DNA of 64,000 bases from Argyresthia goedartella (Eukaryota; Arthropoda; Insecta; Lepidoptera; Argyresthiidae), in the NCBI GenBank assembly GCA_949825045.1, contig OX463832.1, positions 23,678,552 to 23,742,551 of the forward strand. Reading direction: 5' to 3'. The first letter of the stretch is position 1; every line of letters starts with the position of its first letter. The notes under the pieces are model-generated. The model saw only the letters and a program-made list of their open reading frames with translations. It had not been told where the DNA came from and did not search any database. Shown here piece by piece: positions 1 to 50,811 of the stretch. The position numbers and the translations under genes are program-made.

Positions 1-1400
1 TTATTCGTCTTTTTCTTCTGTTAGTAGCGAATTCCTAATTCCTAATTAGTATCAAAATAGAAAAAAATACAAATGAACTGAGTTTGCCGCCATTTTACAT
101 TGTGCAATAATATTATATAGTTGCAATTCGGACACGTCAACCTCTATGGTACCTCCTTTTTATTAAAGGCCCTTAACTGCCAATAACCTCCTTAGCTTAT
201 CTTTGAAAAAAAAATGTGCTATAACTATTTAAATATTATGATGTGTAATAGGATTTCATACTTACTTACTGGACACTTTTGCGTTTTACTGGACACTTCC
301 AGGATGAGTCACTTTCGGATACCATCTTCACAGATATTATGGGAACATTTCACACTTTTTTTGAGAAAAAGTATGAAAGTGCAGAATTATTTGAATTTCG
401 AACACAGAGCGCACCAGGAATGTAAGTGTCGTTTTAGGTCATCCCAGATAAGGCATACATACAGTGTCATCACAAGGTCTTATTATCAAGTTTCCTTTGC
501 CTAAAAAAAAGAAATGCGAAAAAAATACCTACCATTAGCGGGAAGAAAACAAACTAAACTGCTAAAAAGAAAATGATGAGAAAAACTATTTTATTGAATA
601 AATTATCCCACCAAAAACATTTTCATGTAAAATGTTGCCAAGACGAGACCATATGGCTGGCCCTATCAAAAAGTTATCATATCTCATGTAGAGCCAAGCT
701 TCTAACTCTACACGCACTAACTCTACAAGCCCTAACTTCACAAACTCTACACCTTTGTCAAAATATGTGGCTTTAAGTGAAAAATTAGGGCGTTAGGTGA
801 AAAATATATTCACTATTAATTACTTTTCTTTTACAATGTCAATTTTTACTATATCCTATCATTCATTTTTGAAATCATTCAATCCTATAGAGATAAACTC
901 GCCTTTGCGCATAAGTTTTAATGTATTTTCCGACTTCTGAGCTAAAAATAGCACCTTCGCCGCTTGATTTTGGGTTCTCAGGCGGAAAAATTATATTCCT
1001 AACTCGTTCAAAAAGGCTTTTTACGAACCTCGCCTTCGGCTCGTGCCGTAAACTTCTCGGTTCGTAAATATAATCTGAAATGAAATTAAATTAATCTGAA
1101 AAAAGTGAATAGAAAGCCCTTTTACTCACTGATTTGGTGTTTGAATGTAGAACACATACCAATATATTCGACCAACATTTCAATGCTACACAACCTCCTT
1201 GCGCAAAAAATACTCGATACAAATTCCTAGTGCAAAGAATACTAGACACATACAAACTCCTTGTAACAAATAACTGCTCGAGATTATTGGTCGACATTTT
1301 CGACAAGGAGTTTAGCATTAGAGTAAAAACTGTTTTGTGTTCCTTGCGGTCATTAATAAATTGGCGCTATTTTTAATACTGTAAGTTTTAAGAACACAAA
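1..1400. other. Gene-free left edge
   Basis: No convincing gene is seen. The open frames here are short and have no recognisable motifs. A short inverted repeat, TTACGAACC at 1021-1029 and GGTTCGTAA at 1059-1067, sits in a GC-richer patch and may be the end of a small interspersed element. Confidence 0.4.
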
Positions 1401-1424
1401 GTTTAGTGTTACTAATTAAATCGA

Positions 1425-1990
1425 TTGAAAATGCATTCAAGTAATGATGAACATGGGCTAACACCTGAGTTTATGAAAGAGAGGGCAGGCGATATAGAAG
1501 AAAACTTGCTATCCAACAAATCACGGCTGGTTTACATCAAAGCCTACGGTGAGTTTCGCAAATGGAAATATGAAAATCAAGTTTCTGGCTCATTTTCAGA
1601 GTCTTTTTTTCTAACTTATTTTAATGAACTGTCAAAGAAAAAGAAGTCATCGACATTATGGAGTATGTATTCTATGCTATGGTGTATTACAAAAACAAGG
1701 CATAACATTGACAAAAAAACATAATCGAAGTTGCAAGCCTACCTTAAAGCTATCAGAAGGCTACAAACCGAAAAAATCCCTGGTTTTTACCGCTTAAAAT
1801 TTTGAACTTATTTGAATGAAGCGCCATACTCGCAATTTTTGGCAGTAAAAGTAAGTAACCTTCAACAACTGCTACTTAATACAAGTACCTTTAGAACTAT
1901 TCAATTACAAAACCTATCAACATCAACTTTGTAACAGATTTAATATTTTTGTTTACAGGTTGCGTTGATTCTGGGCATTAAATCAAACTC
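1425..1990 (+). pseudogene. Decayed tyrosine-recombinase-like (Crypton-type) gene fragment
   Basis: The reading frame from about 1431 encodes roughly 98 residues resembling the N-terminal core-binding part of insect Crypton-like tyrosine recombinases: a LTPEF start, a YIKAYGEFRKW helix, then FNELSKKKKSSTLWSMYSML. Reading on in the same frame past a TAA at 1722-1724 still gives family-like sequence (KLQAYLK, then YLNEAPYSQFLAVK) with a second stop. A plausible intron with GTAAGT at 1851 and CAG at 1956-1958 joins to VALILGI. After that the similarity fades and no catalytic R-H-R-Y block is found. This is a broken, truncated copy. The family call rests on remembered motif patterns. Confidence 0.5.
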
Positions 1991-2904
1991 GAAACCATAC
2001 CGACATTTTACTTTCATATTGTACGATGGATGAGATATTTAACTCCAAATTACATTGCCGTTTTAGTAAACTGTTAATAAAACTGAGATAAATCTTAATT
2101 TTAAACTTGTCTCAGGATATGTTCGTAATTTGGGTTCCGGTCTTTGTTACCAATTTTAGAGTTTAAAACTCTCACGTCGTTGAACTATTTAGAATATGGC
2201 AACACTGCAGAGTGCCTGCCATTCAAAGCCGCAAATGTTGATTTAGTGTCATTTGCTATTCCAACGAAGATGTGGATAGATGCATTCCAAATGGATCAAA
2301 AGTAAATTCTTAATATTATAAAATTTTGAAAGGTTAAGTTTTTTTTTATTATTGTTATATAAAGTTTAATCTTTTCAATCATTGCAGTTTCAAGTATGAG
2401 TGTTAGTGTGTTAGTTGGTACAGTCTCGTCTTTCATGACTGTTTTTTGCATTAGTCTTATAGAAAGAAACTTAAATTTTCTTTTTCGTTACCAATGTTTT
2501 TTTGTGACTGTCCCAATATAATTTGTATAAATTGTCTATTATAATTTTGCGTTTTAAGTATGGATTAAATAATATAAAGCTAGTAACCTATAATGGTAAC
2601 TCAATGATGCTGAACATTTTGATGTAAGGGAAATGATATCTTATTATCATACTCGATTATTTTTCATGAAAGGGCATAATTTTGTAAGAATCTTTAACTT
2701 TTCTTGCTCTTTCTTGGCGATAATGATAAAAAAGTGATCATAAATATTGAAGAAAAGTATTAACTGGACATAATAATTTAAGACTTTCAACGCATTTTTA
2801 CCTAACTAGTAAATAATTAAACTGGAACATTTATGTCCCATGTTTTTGTTATTTTTTAACTTAGAGGACGTTCTGATAAATCCAAATCCTTATTATATAA
2901 ACTA
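1991..2904. other. AT-rich stretch without recognised features
   Basis: No gene, tandem repeat or terminal inverted repeat was seen here. The frames are short and full of stops. Confidence 0.4.
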
Positions 2905-3060
2905 TCGGAATTATTCATATTCATATTATTTATTGCATAGATAATATAAGGTTACAGACAATTAAAAGAAATGTAATAAGTAAAGGCGAGCTTATCTCTA
3001 AAAAGATATTTCTTCCAGCAAACCTAGGCAAAACAGGAGAGTTAATTGTACAGGAAACTC
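2905..3060 (-). repeat. LINE 3' end fragment
   Basis: On the minus strand this ends in short ATGAATATGAAT repeats typical of CR1-type LINE tails. The block AGGCGAGCTTATCTCTAAAA at 2984-3003 recurs at about 24464, where it again sits beside an AATTCAT-repeat tail. It is non-coding. Confidence 0.5.
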
Positions 3061-3094
3061 CTAGTTCGCAATAACACTCTATTAATTATATATA

Positions 3095-4393
3095 CACAGT
3101 CAGGTCATAAGTTCTGTCACACAATAAAAACTTTTGAATTTAGGACGCAGGCCGCAAAAAAGTTTATTGAATTCGAATTTCGAATTTTTCATGAAAATAA
3201 AAATGTGTACTTTTTATAATTTTCCTCATTTTTAAATATGGAGTGGACACTTAAAGAAGACCATGTCGCAGTTATTGCGTTGCATCGTTGCGGTTACGCG
3301 CCAATTCAGTTTTTCGACTTACTGAAAAATTTGAATATAACCAAAAGATTCGTTTATCGTACCATAAAACGATACAATGAAGACTCTAGTGTTGATGACA
3401 GGTCAAGAAGTGGTCGCCCTCGCTCTGTTAGGACTCCAGCAGTGATAAAAGCAGTGAGGGCGCGAATTCAAAGAAATCCCATACGTAAGCAGAAACTGTT
3501 GGCCCTTCAGATGGGGTTAAGCAGGACCACGGTGAAAAGGGTGTTAAATGAAGACTTAGGGCTTAGGGCATATCGAAGAAAAACAGGACATCGTTTGGAC
3601 GCTCGTTTAATGGACCTGAGACTGAAGAGATGCCGCGCTTTGTTGAAGCGGTACGCGGGAAAAAAGCATCGGGAAATTCTTTTTTCGGATGAAAAAATTT
3701 TCACCGTGGAAGAGAGCTACAACAAACAAAATGATAAGGTGTACGCACACAGCAGTGAAGAAGCGAGCAACCGTATTCCGCGTGTCCAACGAGGTCATTT
3801 TCCATCCTCGCTCATGGTTTGGTTGGGAGTCTCTTATTGGGGCTTAACTGAGGTACATTTTTGTGAGAAAGGCGTAAAAACGAATGCAGTTGTGTATCAA
3901 AATACAGTCCTCAAGAACCTTGTGGAACCTGTTTCTCATACCATGTTTAATAACAGGCACTGGGTATTCCAACAAGATTCTGCGCCAGCTCATAGAGCGA
4001 AAAGCACACAAGACTGGCTGGCGGCGCGTGAAATCGACTTCATCCGGCACGAAGACTGGCCCTCCTCCAGTCCAGATTAGATTACAAGATATGGCAACAC
4101 TTGGAGGAAAAGGCCTGCTCAAAGCCTCATCCTGATTTGGAGTCACTCAAGGCATCCTTGATTAAGGCAGCCGCCGATATTGACATGGACCTCGTTCGTG
4201 CTGCGATAGACGACTGGCCGCGCAGAATAAAGGCCTGTATTCAAAATCGCGGGGGTCATTTTGAATAAACTTTATTAGCATAAGAATCTATGTTTTATTA
4301 AGTTCATTTTGCTATATAAATGTTTACATAAATAATAAACATGTCTAAATTATTTCATATTGCACATGTGACAGAACTTATGACCTGACTATG
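3095..4393 (+). mobile_element. mariner-family transposon, DD37D type, inactivated
   Basis: A 1299-bp element bounded by terminal inverted repeats of about 26 bp. The left end reads CACAGTCAGGTCATAAGTTC and the right end is its complement with one mismatch. TA target-site duplications are at 3093-3094 and 4394-4395. It carries one transposase gene, broken by a short deletion. The clean ends and single main lesion suggest a fairly recent insertion. Confidence 0.9.
3238..4268 (+). pseudogene. mariner transposase (DD37D), frameshifted near the third catalytic Asp
   Basis: The ATG at 3238 opens a 280-residue frame. It has an N-terminal paired-like helix-turn-helix region (residues about 5-110, with the GRPRSVRT linker), the first catalytic Asp in FSDEKIF, and the second in QQDSAPAH. 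The frame then breaks at SSSPD followed by TAG at 4078-4080. The expected LNP(L) residues are missing, consistent with loss of about 10 bp. A +frame continuation resumes at once as LDYKIWQHLEEK and runs to a normal C-terminus (ACIQNRGGHFE, stop 4266-4268). Counting across the gap gives 37 residues between the second and third Asp, the spacing of the DD37D (maT/mori-like) group. The deletion should abolish activity. Confidence 0.88.
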
Positions 4394-4395
4394 TA

Positions 4396-4740
4396 TATAT
4401 ATCTATATATAGAATTAATAATTGATTGATATTTTATTATATGTATACGACTATATTGTATATATAATGCGCCAAGACTAGCGCGACGCGATACTACAAT
4501 CCTACTGCATTGTCCAGAACACCGTCCAGGTCCAAAAGTTTTTCGAGCCATACCCGTTAGCTCCACCATGAAGTCATCTACAGATTTTATTTTTGGGTTA
4601 ACGTTTATTGAGTATTTGATTAAGATTCTCACTGAAGGAAAACGCGATTGGATGAAATTTTCTCGATAGAATTTATTTACGAAAATACCTCTAAATTGTT
4701 TTATTCTTTCCTGTAATTCCGAAATCCTAACTAATTTCAT
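4396..4740 (-). other. Unrecognised open frame beside the mariner
   Basis: A minus-strand frame opens with ATG at 4738-4740 and encodes about 115 residues before entering the mariner end. The sequence (MKLVRISELQERIKQFRG, later VDDFMVELTGMARKTFG) is lysine- and isoleucine-rich and protein-like, but no family was recognised. The tail of the frame is low-complexity TATA sequence and cannot be original coding. It may be a fragment of an older gene or element that the mariner landed beside, or chance. Confidence 0.25.
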
Positions 4741-4744
4741 TGTG

Positions 4745-5690
4745 GAACTGCGTTTAAAATTTATGTATGTATTGTATGTATTCGAAAAATCTGTTCGAAA
4801 AATACGTTTTTAAACAATTATGCTGTGGTTGGCGCTACGTTTTTTAAATTTTCCCGGATTCCGTCCCTCTCACACTGCGGGTCTTTCCGCCTGTAGTAAC
4901 GGGACCTTTGCACGGACGAGGTAGCGCCTTAAAAGCTTTGAATACCAGATTTTCTACTAAGGTCTATAAGCGTGTTACCACAAAAAATATTAAACAGCGT
5001 TTGTTTAGAGGTTAACCTCAAAACAAACGTCAAATCCCATGCACTCTTGTTTTTAACAAGTGTTGAATAGTAGTTTATTTTTTTGTGGTTTAGCCCCTAA
5101 ATGTCTGAGGGATTTTTCGATTAATAAGAATGGGCGACTTACTCAACATTTATAGCATGAGTTAGTTATGATATTTCCTCACAAATTTTTGGGTTCCTAA
5201 CACCTTTTTCTACAGCTAGCAACATTGGTTTCATTTCTACCAACTTAACGGTGAATGGACAAGTTATCCGACTTGCACTTTAGGTAGCAGTTTGTGATAT
5301 ATCAGCCGTAGTGATAACAAAGGAAGAAAAAGAAACTTTATCAAATCAATTTGTCACAAAGGAAATTGATTATATGTACATTTTTCCTAATAAATCCCAA
5401 AAGATGGCAGTGATAAATATAGTTCATAATTATGTCGCTAGATGGCTGATGTAAATGCACTTTTTATAATGGAATTTCGATGAAAGACTTGGTATTTTCT
5501 TTAAATAATTTAGAATATCAATTAAAGATACCTACTAAATACAATGACACTAGAATTCATTTAAAATGGGCCGCCATCTGTTTGCTTCCGGAAAACCGTA
5601 GACGTCAGAGTTGGCGCCAATAATAGATTCCATTTCATTAGTTACGAAAACATTGAGTTGTAGACGTATTTACTCTGAAAACGATACAAA
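4745..5690 (+). promoter_or_regulatory. Upstream region and 5' UTR of the beta-tubulin gene
   Basis: About 0.95 kb without repeats or genes precedes the tubulin ATG, which makes it the likely promoter and 5' UTR. A GCCGCCATC motif near 5570 and a GACGTCAG motif (CRE-like) near 5601 lie within 125 bp of the start codon. No TATA box or clear initiator can be assigned. An untranslated upstream exon cannot be excluded. Confidence 0.35.
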
Positions 5691-46576
<40,886 letters not shown>

Positions 46577-46954
46577 ACTGAACCTTGAACACCAACACCT
46601 AAATTAGTTACCTACCAATTTTATGCAAAAGATTTGGAGCAATCACAATATTATATTTTTATTCTATGTTGGATCTTTGTAATAATACTGAAAAACAGCA
46701 TTGCATTCTAGTCTAATCTATAGGTATAACTTTGTTCATGTTAGTTCACATCTACAAATGGGTAAACTTATCTACTAGTATTTGTGGACATTGGTTTTAA
46801 CCATTTTCCTAATGACGTAGAAGGCATTATTGCCACAATATTAGTTAAGCATAATATATGAATATATGAATAGATTTTTTTCGTTTTTCTTTTATTTTTG
46901 ATTTTTTACAAGTTATTTATTTATTGTCATATTAAAACCAATTTGTTTCTTACA

Positions 46955-48149
46955 TCAGCACTTTTTATTACCAACATGAAATTGAATTTTATTCACAGGT
47001 TTTACAGGAATTATTTTTATAATTTCTTTACCAAAACTATTATAATTCAGTACATTATCATCATCAACATTTGTTACAGTCTCTTTTTCTACTGATGTAA
47101 AGTCTATGACATCTATTGGGACATTGGTTTCATTTATACTACAACTTGTTTCAATAACATTGGTTTCTTGAACATTCCTTTTCAATTTCTTTCCATTCAT
47201 AGTTCTTTTGCTACTTGATTTTCGTTTCAACACAACATCTCTTACATGTTTGCTGACACCAATAATGTTAATTTCTCCCATATTTAATTTCACATTTGTG
47301 TCTTTGAATTTAGGTACTTCTTTCACAGGTTCTGGAATACTTGTTTCCGTTTTTTCCATATCTAAGTTACGGAGTCTTAAAAGTATGTCTTTTTTTCGCA
47401 GCTTTAACTTTTCTCGTGTGTCGTCTAGGCTTTCATATTCAGGTGTATAGCAAACATGTAATATTCCACCATAGAAGTTTTTGGTATCAAGCATTCTTTT
47501 AGCAACTCTCGCAGACTGGATTCGTTCATAGACAACTTTGTATGTTTCAGTGAAAACTTCACTTTGGTGATCTGTGCTCACAATGAATTGCAGTATTCTT
47601 CCGAATTTAGCAAATAGAGCCTTCGCTTCTTGTCTTAAGTTGAGAGAAGGGACTCCGAACACAAGAAGATGCTTTGACTCATCATTTATTGTGTAAACCT
47701 GTGATTAAACAAAGCTTTTGATAAATTTAAATGTGGAAAAAATCATGGGAGTGATCACTTTCATGTCTCCAATGGACAATTTAATAACTAGCTAAACATG
47801 GACGTTATTGGCCAACCCATTTGGGAATATTTTTGATAAATGAATGTCCAGAAAGAATGTAAGACACTTTTTAACCTAAGCAAGTAAATAAAAGGAAACA
47901 TTGTATATGTGGGCTGTTTCAGTGAAATAGTCTCCGATTGAGACTAAATGGGTTGAACCGTCAACCCATTTAGTCTCAATCGGAGACTCTAACCGTAGAG
48001 TAAATCATTGAATCTAAAATCTTTAGAACAAGGAAACAAACCTTTACAGCGGTTAGTTTCCTTCCCTGTCTATAGGGTAGTCGCGTGGTACACAACTGCT
48101 GCTGAACGTGATGGGGCAAAAGTAATTTTTCGTCTGTTTTCGGGTCCAT
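46955..48149 (-). CDS. RBM48: RBM48-like RNA-binding protein (two exons)
   Basis: RBM48 works with ARMC7 in the U12-dependent (minor) spliceosome in the nucleus. Exon 1, complement(48042-48149), starts ATG at 48147-48149: MDPKTDEKLLLPHHVQQQLC, then TTRLPYRQGRKLTAVK. Exon 2, complement(46955-47698), continues VYTINDESKHLLVFGVPSL. The donor GTTTGT and acceptor CACAG flank a 343-bp intron, phase 0. Together they give 283 aa. The central RRM-like region has FGRILQFIV, EVFTETYKVVYERIQSARVA KRMLD, and the family signature FYGGILHVCYTPEYESLDDT REKL. The C-terminal half is low-complexity, Lys/Val/Asn-rich. The length is somewhat below that of the human protein. The stop at 46955-46957 lies 379 bp from the convergent tubulin stop. 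The intron contains a perfect 27-bp hairpin. The identification is strong from motif order. Confidence 0.9.
47930..47987. repeat. Perfect 27-bp inverted repeat with 4-nt loop, in the RBM48 intron
   Basis: Left arm 47930-47956 (GTCTCCGATTGAGACTAAAT plus GGGTTGA), loop ACCG 47957-47960, right arm 47961-47987, the exact complement. No other copy was seen in the window. It could be a MITE tip, a small hairpin RNA source, or a cruciform. Confidence 0.9.
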
Positions 48150-48435
48150 AATATCAATAAATTACGCAAAATAGAAGATTGTTTCGATTTTGCTCTAAAC
48201 AAAAGAAGCGATTGATTAACATTTGAAATGTCAATGATGAGCGGAAACGGGGGAAAGGAATGCACGGCCCAGTAATGCCCGGCCCCGGAATGCCCGACCC
48301 CGGAATCGTGGGATTTGGGGCGCCAATTCCGGGGCCGGACATTCCAAGCCGCACATTACTGGGCCGTGCATTCCGAAGCCGTGCACTGCCTGTTCGACCC
48401 CGAATTGCCCGGCCCCGGAATTGTGGGACGTCTCT
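48150..48435. promoter_or_regulatory. GC-rich quasi-palindromic block upstream of RBM48
   Basis: Within about 100 bp upstream of the RBM48 ATG, a block at 48255-48435 is built from near-identical short words: GGCCCAGTAATGCCCGGCCC, CCGGAATGCCCGACCCCGGA, ATTCCGGGGCCGGACATTCC, ACTGGGCCGTGCATTCC. The words run in both orientations and form an imperfect foldback. GC content is far above the surroundings. The likely RBM48 promoter lies here, but whether the words are binding sites or a transposon end is open. Confidence 0.5.
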
Positions 48436-48879
48436 CATTGGCTGTAAATACTGGCTTCTGATAGGTCGAACATTTTCGATTTAACTTAGACGAATCTAAG
48501 GCCATGGTCATAGTAGGGAGTTTTTTTTGTAAGCAAGTTTAACATTCACTTGACACATGGCATAACCTAATATTATTCATATTTGGTTAGTTTAAAATAA
48601 AAACAAACTCAATTCTGGTATTTGTTAAAAAAAATAACACTGTGAAGACTGAGTTCAAGTGCATTATATTTATTGAGTCAAATTTGGCTAAAGTAGGTTA
48701 TTGTGGCTAAATTTCAAATGGGTTATAGGTTAGGTTGGAACTTAGAAGAAGCAAAAGCAGAGCGTAGAGGAGCGAAGCGTATGCAAATAAAAAAAACATT
48801 TATTATTAATAGATTTTTTTGAGATAGAGAAACTATGAACAGACCCTAATCTCTGATGGAGCAGTTGTCTATGGTACTC

Positions 48880-49045
48880 GGGACGCCAATTCCGGGGCCG
48901 GGCATTCCGGGGTCGAGCACTATTTTGTACGGCCACGGAATGCTCGGCCCAGGAATGCCCGACCCCGGAATCGTGGGTTTTCGGGACGCCAATTCCGGGG
49001 CCGAACATTCCTGGGCAGGACAATACTGGGCCGGGCATTACAGGG
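48880..49045. repeat. Second GC-rich quasi-palindromic block
   Basis: The same word set as 48255-48435: GGGACGCCAATTCCGGGGCC, GGAATGCCCGACCCCGGAAT, CCGGGGCCGAACATTCCTGG, ACTGGGCCGGGCATTAC. About 445 bp of AT-rich DNA separates the two blocks. Confidence 0.75.
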
Positions 49046-49317
49046 ACTCAGCGGAAACAATATTACTCTCGAATCTCGAAACAACACTCAAACGATTACT
49101 TTTTAAGTTGCCACTATGGAGTAATGTTATGTGCCCGACAAGTCTCCAAATAAAACACCGACGTCTTCAGCCATAGAAAGTTATTTTAAAACGATGAAAA
49201 GTTATTTCTTTGAAACCAGACTGAAAAAATACTCTTTTGACTTATTATTATTAAATTTATTTTATTTTTTATATTATTTATAGGATTTTAATATATATAT
49301 TATATTAAAATTCATTG

Positions 49318-49636
49318 TTAATAATACCTTGGACACTATTTACACACATTGATCTAGCCCCAAACTAGGATTCCCTGTATCTTGGGTGCTAGACAACGAT
49401 ACACATACTTATATAGACAAATGACAAAACAACCATGACTAGGGTACAAACATCCGTTCTCATCAAACAAATATTTGCCCCCGCCGGGACTCGAACCCGG
49501 GACCCTTACCAACCTGGTAAGCAGATAAAGAGAAACCGTTTGTTGTTCAGCTCACAATGTCTGGTGTGACGACCTGCCTGCGGTTCCCTTGGCTTCGTAG
49601 GCAGGGTCACTGCCGACTCGTCCATTCGGGTTGTCT
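49318..49636 (-). repeat. R3 SINE chimera carrying tubulin intron/exon 7 sequence
   Basis: From the tail at 49318 to GACCCTT at 49507 it is a minus R3 SINE. Then 49508-49588 copies tubulin 29677-29757 (43 bp of intron 6 with the acceptor, and the first 38 bp of exon 7) with one mismatch seen. From 49589 it returns to the SINE head, TTGGCTTCGTAGGCAGGGTC to CATTCGGGTTGTC. The head part is thus complete and the tubulin piece sits inside the element. Confidence 0.9.
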
Positions 49637-49639
49637 TGA

Positions 49640-50811
49640 TTATGATTACTTGTTAGGTGAAATAAAACTAGCTTTTGCCTCTTTGAAAAACCTTACATCC
49701 GAAAACAACTATGAAAGCGAAAAAAAAGATAAAACTAGAAAAAAAGAGCATTTTCACAAAGAAATAAATATAATAAAAAATCTAATATAAAGAAAACGTT
49801 TTCAAATGACTCAATCTTTTCGGAAATACTTTCATATATTAAAAACTGGAGAGGTGAAGGTGGAAATAATGAAAACAACGAACTTATTATATTATTATAA
49901 AACGTTAATTAAAAAAAAATTACTTTTGAAGGTATCACACTCACTAATACATGTACGTTCCGTTTTTTTTTGTAAAGTATATTCATACGCATATATTGGA
50001 TAATTGTCAAAATAAAAATATACTGCACTTTTTTTAAATCTTATGCAATTTTAATAACCATAATGAGGCAAACAGACTAAGGTTAAAATTCGCTAAATAT
50101 TTCCAAAAAATCAATATTCTTGTGATTGTGATGCTGCGTTTATTTATGACCTTATCATAAATTATGTAATTTTTAGCGCCATCTCAATCAATAATTGTTT
50201 GAAGTGTACGAATTCAGAGCCATCAACGAGAAATCACATATTTTTGCCGTTAAATTTAAATATCATAGACATTTTCGCTATAAGCAGCTTAGAAGAAGCA
50301 ATTCTTATTATTATTACCGATTGGGAGAATAAACAATGTAGGAAATGTAAGGAACTAGTTTGGTGCAACAATTCCTTGTCAGAAATAACGTTAGATTTGA
50401 ATGGCACACAAATGCTGTTGGAATTATTTTTCTTTAGTTGACTGTTTTTCGAAGAGTCCACTCTGTTCCTAACTCTTTATTAATCTGTGGTGGTAACACG
50501 TCATCGTTGTATTATTTTTTTTGTTAAGTTGGCCATCCGTACATATTTTGGAGAGGAAAAAAAGGCTTATTGTCAATGGTTATGTTTGCGCGTGTGTGTG
50601 TGTCCTCTACATGGACTTAGTAACTATTGAACAGGACTGCATTCTGCAACTCAATTTAAAAATAGAATACATTACACATAAACACAAATATATATATATA
50701 TAAATCATTATGAATTGGTAGTTACAAAAAACACCCACATCCCAAGTACATAAGGTTTATTTTTGAAAGTCCTAACCACAAAGTAAAAAACGAGCCGAGT
50801 GAGAGGCTTAT
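49640..50811. other. Gap between the SINE chimera and the P/THAP9-like pseudogene
   Basis: Mostly AT-rich. Short Lys-rich frames (49626-49790) and a frame at 50199-50441 have no recognised family. An (AT)n tract lies near 50690. Terminal repeats of the downstream P-like element were looked for here and not found. Confidence 0.4.

Noticed and set aside
3507..4146. Antisense frames of 63-100 codons
   Set aside because: They are shadows of the mariner transposase.
49557..49790. Frame beginning [11 protein letters not shown] that looks like a second tubulin start
   Set aside because: It is the captured 38 bp of tubulin exon 7 inside a SINE followed by unrelated sequence, not a second gene.
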